The translations under genes and the position numbers were made by a program. 64,000 bases of DNA from Ricordea florida (taxonomy: Eukaryota > Cnidaria > Anthozoa > Corallimorpharia > Ricordeidae): assembly GCA_949710005.1 (NCBI GenBank), contig OX453272.1, positions 12,990,088-13,054,087 of the forward strand. Direction: 5' to 3'. The notes below the pieces were generated by a model. That model saw only the letters and a list, made by a program, of their open reading frames with translations. It made no database searches and was not told the DNA's origin. How positions within the stretch are numbered: the first letter of the stretch is position 1; every line of letters starts with the position of its first letter. Positions 22,541-33,466 of this stretch are shown here, in pieces.

Positions 22541-23506
22541 CTTGTCGTGGGAAAACACCAATGCATCCGGGAGAGAACAGTCGTTTCCGGATGCCTTAGA
22601 TGGTAAATCAGATGATGACAAATCATTAATTGTTTCACATACAATAATTATTATTAGTATTGTTGAGAAAAGAGCTGGAAAACCGAACATTCACCTGCTA
22701 TCTCATTGCCTTTATTTTCAGTGACTGGGGTCTGCTCTTGGCCTGTTGGTGCACTGGAACAGCTTGGGGCATTCTCCACCTGGACTCTCCTTGCTGCTTT
22801 AAAGCCCTAGAGGTAAGTTGAAATTCAGAAAATCATGTTAAGTCAACAGGGAGAATTTTAGTATTTGCTAACCTTTTATTTTATGAAACCAGGCTACCCA
22901 ATTAAATCTGGAGTCCTTATGTCTTTTTTAACCCTTTAAGTCCAAACTGATCTGAATGAATCAGGGTGGCATCTTTTAGGCAGGTCATGAGAATTGAAAA
23001 CATGATCACTCAAGTTAAATTATCTTGAATTTTTAACGGTTTCTCCCTACTACCTATGTTCAAGATGTATCAAGACAAGAAGAGAGAATTTGTATTTTGA
23101 TGCTGGCCCGGGCCTAAGGGAAAAAACTCACCTTTTTGAAAAAGCTCCTACTTTTCGGAGTGCAACTGGAGAACACGTTTTTGCTTTCTGGACTTATTAC
23201 TTACTTATTACTGCAAAATAATCATGATTGCATTTTCTTAAATTATAATTAAAAAGCTGAGGAGCAATAGCATTGTGCCCCATTTATCAACTAGGAGTGT
23301 CCCTAAAGCCCCCTCCCCTGGAAGAGCAAACTTTTGCAACAGAATGAATCACCTACATCAGTAAAATTTTCAAGCTCCATAGCTTCGGCTTCCCTCTCTT
23401 GTTGGGGTTGTGGATCATTATCTAACATATATAAAGAGAGAAAATTACATTCAGCTCTACAATGGATTTGAATTCAACAAGGCTAAAACTGATTTTTTTT
23501 TTCTTG

Positions 23507-23517
23507 GGGGGGGGGGT
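23507..23517 (+). repeat. Poly-G tract
   Basis: A run of about ten G residues preceded by a T-rich tract, within an apparent intron. Confidence 0.7.
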
Positions 23518-23789
23518 AATTTGTTTGTACAAGAACTTCACTAGGTTTGTGAGACATCAATCAGTCGGACTTTAATTACCTTATAGTTTTCATCAGATGT
23601 ACCGGTATGTAGAAAAATAAATACAAAAGAAAATGGAACTTAGGGCTAACAACTGCCTGTATGTACAGACTCTTTGATCTTTCTTGCAGAGGAAACAGGT
23701 TTTCAAAACCCAATTGTACACATACCTTCGCTACCGCCGCTAGTATAATATTTCTGCACCGTCTGCATACCATCACAAATTAATTCTGT

Positions 23790-24232
23790 CTTTTCGCGTT
23801 CGGGCATTTACAGCTATCTGTTTAAAACTTTAGGTTTACCAGTCGGCTCGTTCACAGCTGTCGGTTCAAAATCTTCATTAGCCGTTCAGCCGTTCGTAGC
23901 TACACGTTCACAATAAATTATTTTTTTTCATAAGCCATTCCGCCGTTCATCGCTATCCGTTCCGAATAAATTGTAAGCTGTTCCACTGTTCATTGCTGTG
24001 CGTTCAGAATAAATTGTAAGCTGTTCCTCCGTTCATCGCTAGGCGTTCCAAATTTTTCGAAAGCCGTTCAGTAGTTCATGACCGTGCGTTCAGAATAAAT
24101 TACAAGCCGTTCAGCCGTGCAGTTTCACCCGTTCCACACGGCTTTGTGAGCCGTGCGTTACCCGTTCAGTAGACGTGCATTTTAACTGTTCGGCAGAAAG
24201 CCGTTAGTGTACGTTTTCACGTGAGAGGTCAC
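23790..24232. repeat. Degenerate tandem repeat of about 65 bp
   Basis: Five to six diverged units carry GCCGTTC or GCTGTTC, then CCGTTCATCGCT, then GCGTTCAGAATAAATT. The array directly abuts the 3' end of an exon of the ATPase-like gene (24240-24381) and may have replaced its donor site. Its GC content differs from the flanks. Confidence 0.55.
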
Positions 24233-26242
24233 ATATTGTAACAAATACAAAGCAAGAGCATGGAGCTGGCTCTGAAAATCCATGAACTTGCTTGCTTGAA
24301 CTTCCCTGACTTCTTCCTGACCATCACTACTGCTCTCTCTGCACTGATCAGCATATGCATTGAGGCTAGATCCACATCTTTCTATTAAAATTAAGACTCA
24401 GTCTTATTCATCCTTTAACCTCTAGTGAGAAAGAATGGAGAAATTTCAACAAATAATCCATGTTGTACTAGTGATAAAAATATATAATTATATTGCAATA
24501 TTACCTTTTAATTTTTCCACTACATCTGAATTCAGAAACATTAGTGGAGCTTTCCATCCCCTGTATGATTTGCATTTCTCGTTTCTCTTTTTGATATCAT
24601 CAACAGCTCACCACTCACTACTTGCAAATGAGATTGAAGTGCTCTTCTTGCAATCTGTGACTTCTCTGAGCCAGCTGCTGATCTCCTAAGATAATAGATT
24701 AATAAATTATTGCAGTTAACAACCACAAATAGAAACTCTTTTTTTTCTCCATCTGATTTGAAAATTGTGTGCATATTTTATCAGTACAGTTGCAGGAAAT
24801 TTTGAACAACATCATGCATTTTTTTAAGAACAGAATTATAAAAAGTATCGCAACTGAAAAAATATCCTTAAAAAATTTAAAATCCAGCATTACCCTCACA
24901 GAAATCTGTGAAAATCCTTCCAAAACAGAAGCTTTTATGCCAATAGACATAACAAACTTGTCTTTGAAAGACACTTTCACCAGGGGATTTATCCAACCAA
25001 GAACCTAAAATTGCAAAAAGTAAACATGTCAAGTTAATTATCCACATATTAGTTCCATGGAGTCACTGCACACTCTTGAAAGAGCATTAAAAAGGCCATC
25101 ATTAACAGGCCGGGCCAGTGATTTGCCCTGGCTACTACAATTGTTATGCCCAGATACTTTCGCGGAAAAATAGAAAAAAATAGAACCAAAACTCCAAGCT
25201 GTCTGATTCCCCACCTACTTGTTGTACTTACAATAGTATAGGTTCTACCTGAGCTGTAACCACAAAAGCTCTTACAGAAATTTGTAAATCATATATTTAA
25301 TGTCATTTGACTGTTATGTTGACCATTTGTTACTTTCCATTTCCTTGCTCAATTCACTTACATTTGACTCATCTGTCTCCAGTTTTGATAGTATGCTGCG
25401 CTGCAGTCTGGTGATGGTGGTCTCCTTTTGCACAGTAGTGTTCTGCTTTAGAACTTCAGAGATTGTTTTGCTGGTATCTGGGTTGATACCAACTGAAGCA
25501 TGAAACTATTTGGAAATGAATGAAAATATTAATTTAATTTTTAATCTATGGTATCTTTCTATTTTTTTAAATTATAACTGAATCAATTATCGTAATTATT
25601 TTGTTGGCTTTTGGACTAGCTTGCTCTGGGTGTTAGATTCTTGAAATTTACTTGATACTTAAATTCCTCAAGGATTAGAGTTAACAATATTAGGATACTC
25701 ATGGACTTACAATAGCATTAGTTGCTATGACTCCAGCCACATCCCTTTGGTCCACCTTGGCTGCATTTTGGTCAACAGTACATCAAGTATTGATCTGATT
25801 TCAGCAACAATGTCTGGCATGACTTGCTGCCATAAGCTTTTCATAGTTATTGCCCAGGCTAACAGAAAACCCTAGAGGTATTTGAAAAGAAAAAAAACAT
25901 GTATCATTAAAATTGCTTTCAATTGTTACTTTTGTCTATGGAACATATTCAGTGTCTTTCTCTATTTTATTGTCGTGGATATTATTTTTAAGGAAGGGTG
26001 ATAAATTGTTGTCACAGCAACTAATCCCCTAATGCTGATAAAAATAGAAGAGAACCTTCAAGTTGATAACTTGAACTCAGATAACTTGTATACTTAAAGC
26101 TCATTTCCTTTCCCTTGATCAACGTTTCACTGATTAGGAAGCGTTTCTCCTTCGTCGAAACACAATTACTCGGGTCTCCCAAGAAATGGCACAAAACATC
26201 CAAAAGGTCGTGTTCAAGTAAGTAATATTATTGAAGGGATAC

Positions 26243-26696
26243 CTTTGAGTTACACAACTGTTTGATGTGAGCAACAGGCTGCCACCGGGTGCTCCTACTC
26301 CTGCATTTCTGGATCCCATAGTTAGACCACTCTGGACTTGAAGGAGCATTTCTGCTAAGTTAGTCGATATGACAGGGTCATCAATCATAACCATTAAGTT
26401 GGTTGTGGATAATGTGTCTCTGATGACTGGACTGTAAGAAAACAAAATAACAAGACCATATAATAGGTTATTTATGTATATTCTGTGATACCCCTTGGCA
26501 TGTATTATGTCATTTACACTAATCATGACTTACACTGATGCACCACCTTCACATTGATTTTGATCTCCACCTGCAAGCATAGTTGGATATTTGCGGGTCG
26601 CTACTCCTTGACCTTTTGCTAAGAAGTCTAATGTTAGAGACTTGCCAACGTTTCTTTCTTCAATAGAAGAAGGTAGAAGACCAATTGAACTTTCAT
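26243..26696 (-). CDS. Walker A and Walker B exons of the ATPase-like gene
   Basis: The 163-bp exon (26696-26534) begins after TTCTTTTTCAG. It encodes ESSIGLLPSSIEERNVGKS, with the GKS lysine and serine of a P-loop, and ends at GTAAGT. The 189-bp exon (26431-26243) follows TTACAG and encodes SPVIRDTLSTTNLMVMIDDP, LAEMLLQVQSGLTMGSRNAG and GGSLLLTSNSCVTQR, ending at GTATCC. The glycine usually found four residues before GKS is absent or altered (EERNVGKS), which may reduce nucleotide binding. Confidence 0.5.
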
Positions 26697-28437
26697 CTGA
26701 AAAAGAATAAGGTCATCAAAATACCAACTGTTAATACAACATTGACTGTCTTGTGATTATTGATTACTCTCAATATTTCCAAACTGACTGTGAACTACTT
26801 AATCAATAAAATTGTTGTCTCTTTCAGGAAGGTTGAATCTTCATATTTTTGCCTTTTTTATAACAAGAGCACCAGTATTATTTTAAAGGACTTGGTGACC
26901 ATGCATTGTGTAATTAATTGAATATTATTAAGGGCAGTATTAAGGAATATTATTTTAAGGACAAAAATTAACCTGAAATCAATTTAAATTTAGGTTGAGT
27001 CTGAAAGCATTTATCCAAAGTTTATTCTCAATTTCTTTTGTCTGATCCTAGCCCTTAATGTCATGAATAATTAGGGCTAAGAGATAAAGGAAATTGAGAT
27101 TAAACTAATAAATGACCAATCTCCTACACTTACTCCAAGATTCTTCATCATTTATTTTCAGAAGCCTCAGTAACATGAATCCCATGGCCAGTTTAACTGA
27201 GCTTTAATTTACTTCAAATATAGCAGAAGCCTCGATAAACCTCTTGAAATGTAAATGGTGGTAGGTTTATTATGAAAATAAATACCTCTTGTTGACACAA
27301 ACATTAAGAAGGTCAAATTATGTATATAAAAATGATCACTACATGCACAATCATAACATCCTGACTAGCTAATTGACAAGTTTAAAATAATGAAAGAATT
27401 TTCAATTTTTATCTATAGTAACTATCCAAACAGAAATTGTCAGCTTAAGTACAGTACATGTCATATTCTATTTAATTAATAAGCTGATCACTGAAATACA
27501 CAATCCATCGGTATATAACCTATAAATTTACACTTTCTGTAACAGAATTTCTCTCCGTTAATATGACAAAACAAATAAACAAAATAGACCTCCAGAAATG
27601 CTAAACAAGAATGTTAAAGGGTTTAACACTCACACAATGGCTTTTTCCTTTGAATTTTCCCTAATCCGATATGACCACTATTTTGTATACGTACATATTA
27701 AGTATTTATCTGACCTTCTACAAACAATAAGGCAGTGCTTCTGGTCATCTAAAAGAGTACGATTGATGCTGACTTCATACAATTCCAGTGCTTCACTTGT
27801 AAAAAAAATCGCTGGTTTTCCGTGGGTCGTATGACACCACTTTGCACGTGAATCTAAAACAACAACAACCAAATCAACCATGAACCACGGAATGGTAAAC
27901 TATCAAGTTCTATAAACTGCAAGTTAAATATAGTTTCTTGATGCTTGTGGTACAGCAAGTATTCAATTGCTTTATTTTTGTGTAATATTACAGTCATAAT
28001 ACAAACAATTTAGCATCTTAGGAAACAGTTCGTATTATGACATCTTCATGTAGGTAGCTTAGGGAGTGAATGGGCTCTCCGAGTCACATAGACACAAGGG
28101 CTTAACACTAGGGCTAGACTTTCTCAAAGTAGTTCACCTCTCGCTTCCAATTCTGGTAGTAGACCCAAGTCCTGATCTCTTGTTCACTTTGCCACCGAAA
28201 TTATAAACATCTACATCTTGCTTTATGCTCGAGAAACATTTGGACTTTAACTAGTGGGCAAGTCTGCACTCATACATGTCTCTGAACATAAAATAGAGAC
28301 CTTTAGATCCGAGAACCAGGACGAGGACCAGGACGAGTTTTCGGCGCGCGCGCACTGGCACTACACACTTGATCTGGAAGTGGTCGCGTCAAATTGAAAC
28401 ATTTAGATTGTAAACAAACTGCTCGCGAGGACGAATT

Positions 28438-28959
28438 TTGTGCTCTTGTGCCTTCACTGCCATGTTTTCTATAAAAAATATGCTTTCAACTGCCACATGG
28501 CTTTTTTATGATGATGTATTTGCCGAAGAAGATGTAATTGCGATTGTTAGAGAGCAAAATAGAAAAAACCCGACGATTCCGTACTGGAATTATGGCCGAA
28601 TCGAGGAGACACTTGACGACATGTCCGACGCCGAGTTAAAAGAAGAGAATATTTTAGCTTTCAAATCACGCCTTTACGCGAGAGGTTACCCAGACAATCT
28701 GGTAAATAAAGTCCTCTCAGAAGTGAAATTCGAAGAGAGAAAGTCGGCGCTTCAACAAAATAAAAGAACGCACAATAGAATACTTCCTTTTGTCACACAA
28801 TACCACCCAGCAGTGCCTAATTTAAAGAAAATCTTATTGAGCAAATGGCATCTAATACAGGATCAACCTTTACTCAGTGAAATATACAAAGAGCCACCCA
28901 TCATATCATACAAAAGAGGAAAATCGCTCAAAGATATACTCGTGAGATCCAAACTCTAA
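28438..28959 (+). pseudogene. Chimeric ORF: Harbinger-like N-terminus joined to Penelope linker
   Basis: The first 70 or so residues (YDDVFAEEDVIAIVREQNR, IPYWNYGR, LDDMSDAE) resemble the N-terminus of cnidarian Harbinger-type transposases. After DDMSDAE the frame continues without a stop into a Penelope-like element linker: AFKSRLYARGYPDNLVNK, FEERKSALQQNKR, RILPFVTQYHP, KWHLIQDQPLL and GKSLKDILVRSKL, then stop. The following sequence retains AGVV and ACHN-like words of the GIY-YIG region with stops. It is probably one transposon inserted into another that happened to keep an open frame. Confidence 0.5.
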
Positions 28960-29029
28960 AGGCTAAGAAACTACACTTGCGAACAGCGGGAGTCGTGTAG
29001 GCCTGTCACAACTATTTTAAATCTCAGAT

Positions 29030-29340
29030 ATCGGCCGACTATCGGCCGCTGTCTGTGTATCGGTAATATGTCGTATTGATAGAGTACCGATCGAGGTATC
29101 GACCGAGTGGCAACCGACATAAAGACCGATACACTCGGCGACGTGACGAAGAAGTATCGGTGAAGTATCGGTAAAGTATCGGTGAAGTATCAACTATAGC
29201 GGCGGACATGTGTGTCAGACATATCGGCCGATATGTCGGCCGATATATCGGTGGTATGTCGACCGAGTGTCGGTCGAGTATCGATCGAGACTCGGTCGAT
29301 GTATCGACCGAGTATCGGTCGAGTATCGGTCGAGGCCCCC
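29030..29340. repeat. Palindrome-rich TATCGGTCGAG satellite
   Basis: The sequence is made of short units such as GTATCGGTCGA, GTCGACCGAG and ATATCGGCCGATATGTC, in both orientations. It is an irregular short-period satellite with strong potential for local hairpins. The apparent protein (repeats of VSVEYRSR) is a by-product of the period and not evidence of a gene. Confidence 0.7.
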
Positions 29341-29399
29341 CATAAGATACATGATCCTGATAGTTGAGAGCTGGGGTGGCTTTTTAAGAGAGAATTACG

Positions 29400-30090
29400 A
29401 TTTTTCCAACTAGTTTAGTTCTAAATGGCTTTTGTGAAGAAAATTTTTCCTTGAGTTAAAAGAACGTAATAAATGCAAGAACTCGGTTTAACCCTTTCAC
29501 TGCCACCTTACTGATATTGTCTGTGTAGCATTTGCCAGGTTTTTTTTCCATTTGCCTCCCAAAATGAACTGTTCATTTTCAAATGCTAATATCTCTTTAC
29601 TGTTTCAGTAGAGCAGGATGAAATTTTCAGGGTACTTTGTTCAAGAAGTAAAGATTATTTGTGCATGGTCAGGGGGGGTTAACGGGTCACGTGACCCTAA
29701 CTCGGGTTTCGTGGAGTCATGGCAACCATTCAAAAATTGTCTTCAGATAGTAATTTTCATGAATTTGAGTTTCTTTCTGTGTTTTATTCACCACTTGGGG
29801 CTTAAAATAATTATGTGTATGATTTCAAAAAACAAACTTGTCATCAAAGAAAATTGTCGCAATAAAATGTACCAACTTACTCATTAGATTAGGGATAAAA
29901 TTATGGCAAAAGTCAAAATTGAAAATAATGTCAAATATTTTTTTTTTACTATTTTTGTTCTTAAGTACCCATATAAACTGTCCTTGACTGTGTTTTACTA
30001 ATTTTTTGCTAACCATACAGTCATTATACAATAATCTTAAATGATTTCTGTACATTTTCTGTCCAAAACCAGTGCCAAGAAACTATATTT
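29400..30090. other. No recognisable gene
   Basis: AT-rich non-coding sequence. The phrase AACCCTTTCACTGCCA is a common repeat-like motif. No element boundaries could be set. Confidence 0.35.
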
Positions 30091-30091
30091 G

Positions 30092-30415
30092 TTACTGGCG
30101 CAAAGTGTGATATTGCTCAAAATAGGGAATAACACACATTGGGATTTCACACTGTTTGCAGTAATAAACTGTTTGAACCCTTTTCTTATTTTTTCTATCA
30201 GAGCAAACCCTGCAGTCCAGTTTTTGTTTGGGATTCTCATTTTTCCCCAGAAAGTGCCGACCAGTAAGCCTCATAGGGTCTGGTGTATTTGAGGGACGTC
30301 CCTGTTTCTGCTGGGGTGGGTTCCAGTTTTTCAAAAGCCATTGACAACATCCTCCCTGAACTTCTTTGGGGTTACCCTTTTGGTAGGGTAGCCTTCTTAT
30401 AAAGAATGAACCCAT
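30092..30415 (-). pseudogene. piggyBac transposase C-terminal zinc domain
   Basis: The frame contains DPMRLTGRHFLG and then a cysteine-rich cluster, CRVCSDRKNKKRVQTVYYCK, QCEIPMCVIPYFEQYHT. This is the typical C-terminal zinc-binding domain of piggyBac-derived transposases, just downstream of an R-L-T-x-R-H-F motif. The catalytic DDE part is missing, so it is a 3' remnant. Confidence 0.65.
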
Positions 30416-30746
30416 TAACTAGAGCGATTTCCCTAACCCACGAGTTGAGCATAAATGTTTTTGCACAATTTTCACTTAATGCATATGCCAGCCTGTTGGT
30501 CGAGCCTTCAGAGGGATCTAGAGTAAATATTCTCACGTGGAGTTTTTTTTAAGTCACAAAGGGCCTTGAGTGTATTCCTGAAATTAGAATTTAGAATTGT
30601 GGCAATACGATTTGTGTCAAAACTTTGTGCTATAAGTTAAGTGATCTTAAGACATGAATGTAGTGCTCGGACCACATGAGTTATTTTTCTATTTCAAATT
30701 TAAAGAATACAAGAGAGTACAATACAAGCGGAGTGAATGTCCCTTG

Positions 30747-31125
30747 CTAGATTTCCATAACTCTCTTTGCATATGAGCGCTTTTCACCATTTTCATGCTG
30801 GTGATATATTTGCTCTAGGCTGAGATCTTTATAAGATTCTGCGTTGGGGTGACAATTCCTCACATCGAAAAAGGCAGAACTTTGTCGATCCCAAAAACCG
30901 CGTGCATGAATATCCAGGCGAGCATCAGGGGCTTTATTGACACCTCTGGGCAGCATCTCTCCAGTGAATTCTTGTAGGACTGGTTCCACTTCAACGTCAT
31001 AGCAGACCATGTTAAGGATTTCAGCTTCCAGATCGCGAACTTCATTATGCCGTTGTATGATGAAGCCACCACGCCTGCAGATCGTAGCATGGTCGGTGTT
31101 AAAGACTTCGCTGATTGACGGATTT
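30747..31125 (-). pseudogene. RT element C-terminus: restriction-like endonuclease region
   Basis: The last 120 or so residues of the ORF that runs 31763-30747 read [63 protein letters not shown] and [13 protein letters not shown] recognise them as the C-terminal end of the reverse transcriptase whose N-terminal parts lie at 33766-34690. The zinc-knuckle-like H-C and the R-H-N-E and L-D-I...F-F-D-V-R blocks resemble R2-type restriction-like endonucleases. The natural protein continues past this point, but here a stop follows VMEI. Confidence 0.6.
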
Positions 31126-31763
31126 AATTTTGCCCTCTTGATCCCGAATCCAGACTGCGACGCCTCCCCATCGTTTAAGATATCGAAGAGGTCATGATAT
31201 TCCATATTGGAAGAATGGAGATAGGCGTCCGTTTTTTGAATGCTGGAATCGTTCTCTAACGCGATTTTAGTACTAAGAATCGTTCGATTCTTAGCGTCCT
31301 CCTCCAAGGCCGGCCATAATACACGTAGAAAAGCATCTACGTTATATACCGCGTCATTAGACGGATAAAAAACCTCGACCTCTTGAAACCGATATCTCGA
31401 ATTAGTTTTTTGCCAGACGACAGAACACACGCGTTGTTTTACAAGGTCACCAGACACGACCCCGCCATCCGTGTAGCACGTGAACATCCAGTTATATGAT
31501 CTGGCAATCGGCTTTACATTTGTTTCCAAATATTCGAACGATCTTACGAAATTGCTGTCAGAAAGATAGCCTTTCGATTCAATAAAAGCTTTGTAGCTTC
31601 CTTCTCGGTCCATCCATTTCGATCTTATACCAAATGCTACTAACTGCTTGAATTCGTCATCAGTCTTGGCAAGAAAATTGATGAGTTGCTGAATGCGGGA
31701 AGCCATTGCGGAAAATGATTCGAAACAGAGACGAAACTTCTTATAAACATCTTTATTAAACAA
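31126..31763 (-). CDS. Unrecognised ORF D of the nested cluster
   Basis: From ATG at 31763 (or MASRIQQL at 31706) the frame encodes about 210 residues unlike anything I know. It has a helical N-terminus ([19 protein letters not shown]), a middle with [17 protein letters not shown], and an acidic end ([18 protein letters not shown]). At about 31125 it runs without interruption into the endonuclease-like tail of the surrounding retroelement. The fusion is probably accidental and defines the block's 3' edge. No transmembrane segment or known catalytic motif is visible. Confidence 0.5.
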
Positions 31764-31814
31764 GCAAAACTGGAATAAAACCTGTTTGACCGCGTCCTAA
31801 AAACCTGTTTGACT

Positions 31815-31880
31815 AGTATGCTAATTGAAAAAACCGGTTATGCTAATTAAAAAACCGGTTATGCTAATTGAAAACCAGTT
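31815..31880. repeat. Three tandem copies of a 21-bp AACCGGTT motif
   Basis: Three near-identical units, ATGCTAATTGAAAAAACCGG plus TT, fill the short gap between ORFs C and D. Each centres on the palindrome AACCGGTT. The position between two same-strand ORFs suggests a regulatory, replication or terminator role, but that is inference. Confidence 0.65.
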
Positions 31881-33162
31881 ATTCAGCTGTCAATCTCTGG
31901 GTATTCTGCCTCTCAATGAGCTCATTGATTTCTTCGAGTAAGTCTACATAATGTACTCTATAAACAAACTGAACTTTCCCAAAGGGTTTTTGGGGATAAC
32001 TTCCCTTACCACCTTGCATTTCTCCAACCATAAGAGTATTTATTACGAGACTTAAATTCGACAAAAGCAAACCATGTCTTGCGCCATCTGTGAAGCGAAA
32101 TTCTTGTTTCTTTTCCCCTTTATGATAAAAGATTGGAATACCACTAGCAGCATTTGGTAATTCCCATTCAATCTTTCCGGGAGGTTCTATTTCTAACTCA
32201 GCAATGAAAGGCCCAGAAAATTTTAAAGCACCGGGATCAGCAAAAGCAACTACTTTATCACCACTGCTATTTACAGTTACATCTACCCCTACTTCTTGAA
32301 TGCCAATAACTCCCGCAAGAGCACCTTCATTTACTATGTCTCCCGTGATGTTTCCTTCGGGGAAAGTAATTTCGGCTTCTGGTGCTTTGATTTCCCCCGT
32401 AATTGTCGCTTTTAAACCCATTTCACCTTTTGTTGAAGAATTTGACGGCCAAAAACAAGCTTCAACCATTCTTGCTTCTAACAACTCAACAGTACCGGCT
32501 TCATAGCGGATATAATCTAAAAACTGACTGTGCGGTTCCAGATTGAAAGCGGGAAAAATCATTTCTGTCTTAACAACTTCCACGTCCGGTTCTACTTTTG
32601 CATCTAAAATATCAACATAATATTGAACCCAGTTTGCTGACATGCCGCTTTCAAACTCATGAAAATAATTACTTTCGGGTAAATCAATTACTGCTCTAAG
32701 CAGTTCTATCTTAGGCTTCTTAAACTTTTTCTGAATCTCTTTCGGAGAGAACTGCATGGCAATCATCATCAGAAAGTTAGGGTCTTCTAGAGGATCGTTA
32801 TAAAAATTCATTTTGTAAGAGTAAACAGTCCAATCCTCATCTGCTTGATGAACGGTTTCAAAAGGTAAATCTAAATATTTCTGCAACACAAATAGGCCGC
32901 TCTTTCCTGTTAGCTTTAATGGATCCTTTCTACCGATAATAGTGTCATTAGTGCTATTTACTCTACTATGTCTCCTCTTTCTTTTCGCCGCATCTACAGA
33001 ATCAAAGTTCTTTAGTCCAGTAAGTTTTCCTTCTTGAAAAGCTCTTTTAGCAGCCGCAACTCTGTTGGGATTCTTCACCTTCTTCTGCTGTGAACTCGCT
33101 GAAATCGTGAATTTCGGAAATGGTAAGATCAAACTTTCCCAGGCTTGTTTTGATTGAATCAC
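31879..33162 (-). CDS. Unrecognised ORF C of the nested cluster (427 aa)
   Basis: This is the longest clean ORF of the window. The N-terminus is basic (KKVKNPNRVAAAKRAFQEG, AAKRKRRHSR). A globular region follows (GKSGLFVLQKYLDLPFE, EDWTVYSYKMNFYND). Then comes a beta-rich stretch with alternating hydrophobics (KATITGEIKAPEAEITFPEG, GALKFSGPFIAELEIEPPG), and the protein ends in a helix (LLEEINELIERQNTQRL). There are no internal stops. I do not recognise the family. A basic tail plus a beta-rich body would suit a structural or nucleic-acid-binding virion protein, but nothing here proves that. Its first 116 bases overlap ORF B. Confidence 0.6.
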   Translation of the reverse strand: MIQSKQAWESLILPFPKFTISASSQQKKVKNPNRVAAAKRAFQEGKLTGLKNFDSVDAAKRKRRHSRVNSTNDTIIGRKDPLKLTGKSGLFVLQKYLDLPFETVHQADEDWTVYSYKMNFYNDPLEDPNFLMMIAMQFSPKEIQKKFKKPKIELLRAVIDLPESNYFHEFESGMSANWVQYYVDILDAKVEPDVEVVKTEMIFPAFNLEPHSQFLDYIRYEAGTVELLEARMVEACFWPSNSSTKGEMGLKATITGEIKAPEAEITFPEGNITGDIVNEGALAGVIGIQEVGVDVTVNSSGDKVVAFADPGALKFSGPFIAELEIEPPGKIEWELPNAASGIPIFYHKGEKKQEFRFTDGARHGLLLSNLSLVINTLMVGEMQGGKGSYPQKPFGKVQFVYRVHYVDLLEEINELIERQNTQRLTAE

Positions 33163-33466
33163 CCGTAAGAGTTTTCTTTACAGGATCATAACTCATTACA
33201 AACTCTGTTTTGTTTTGAGGCAAAGCTTCGCAATGGTAAACGCCAAAGAATCTTCTTGGCGTAGCATTACGTGACACGGGTTGAACGCTAAATTCTACGC
33301 GAATTTCTACTTTTTCTCCTGGATCATCTAAACAGATCCACTGAATTGTCTCTAAACTAATTGTCCATTTTGCTTCCAAAACATCAGGAAAAGAACAAAA
33401 GCCAAGCCAATGAATCCAGCCATCCATAGCATCTTTACCTTTAGTTTGCTTTTCTTGTTGCGACAT
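33047..33466 (-). CDS. Unrecognised ORF B of the nested cluster (139 aa)
   Basis: Starts MSQQEKQTKGKDAMDGW at 33466. It appears beta-rich (AKWTISLETIQWICLDD, KVEIRVEFSVQP) and ends with an acidic tail (SEFTAEEGEESQQ). The end overlaps the start of ORF C by 116 bases in another frame. The start overlaps the possible second exon of ORF A. No family is recognised and no internal stop is present. Confidence 0.55.
   Translation of the reverse strand: MSQQEKQTKGKDAMDGWIHWLGFCSFPDVLEAKWTISLETIQWICLDDPGEKVEIRVEFSVQPVSRNATPRRFFGVYHCEALPQNKTEFVMSYDPVKKTLTGDSIKTSLGKFDLTISEIHDFSEFTAEEGEESQQSCGC

Larger units (their letters stand above)
22549..27853 (-). pseudogene. Multi-exon gene for a probable P-loop ATPase, likely broken
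   Basis: Exons with GT-AG borders are visible in minus-strand order at about 27853-27722, 26696-26534, 26431-26243, 25871-25711, 25505-25362, 25004-24894, 24685-24505, 24381-24240, 23421-23353, 22806-22695 and 22640-22549. Exon 2 carries a Walker A-like NVGKSLT. Exon 3 carries a Walker B-like LMVMIDDP, followed by SLLLTSNS, which sits where sensor-1 is expected in AAA+ or SF3-type ATPases. Later exons are helical or acidic. The exon at 25711-25871 needs a one-base shift near 25770. The exon at 24505-24685 has TGA at 24608-24610 in its best frame. I infer a decayed or misassembled gene. The first exon is not identified. Confidence 0.5.

Noticed and set aside
23820..24230. Foldback DNA transposon hypothesis for the CCGTTC repeats
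   Set aside because: I could not find terminal inverted repeats or a target duplication, so it is listed only as a tandem repeat.
29210..29413. Protein with VSVEYRSR repeats
   Set aside because: It follows the period of a palindromic satellite and has no non-repetitive conserved part.
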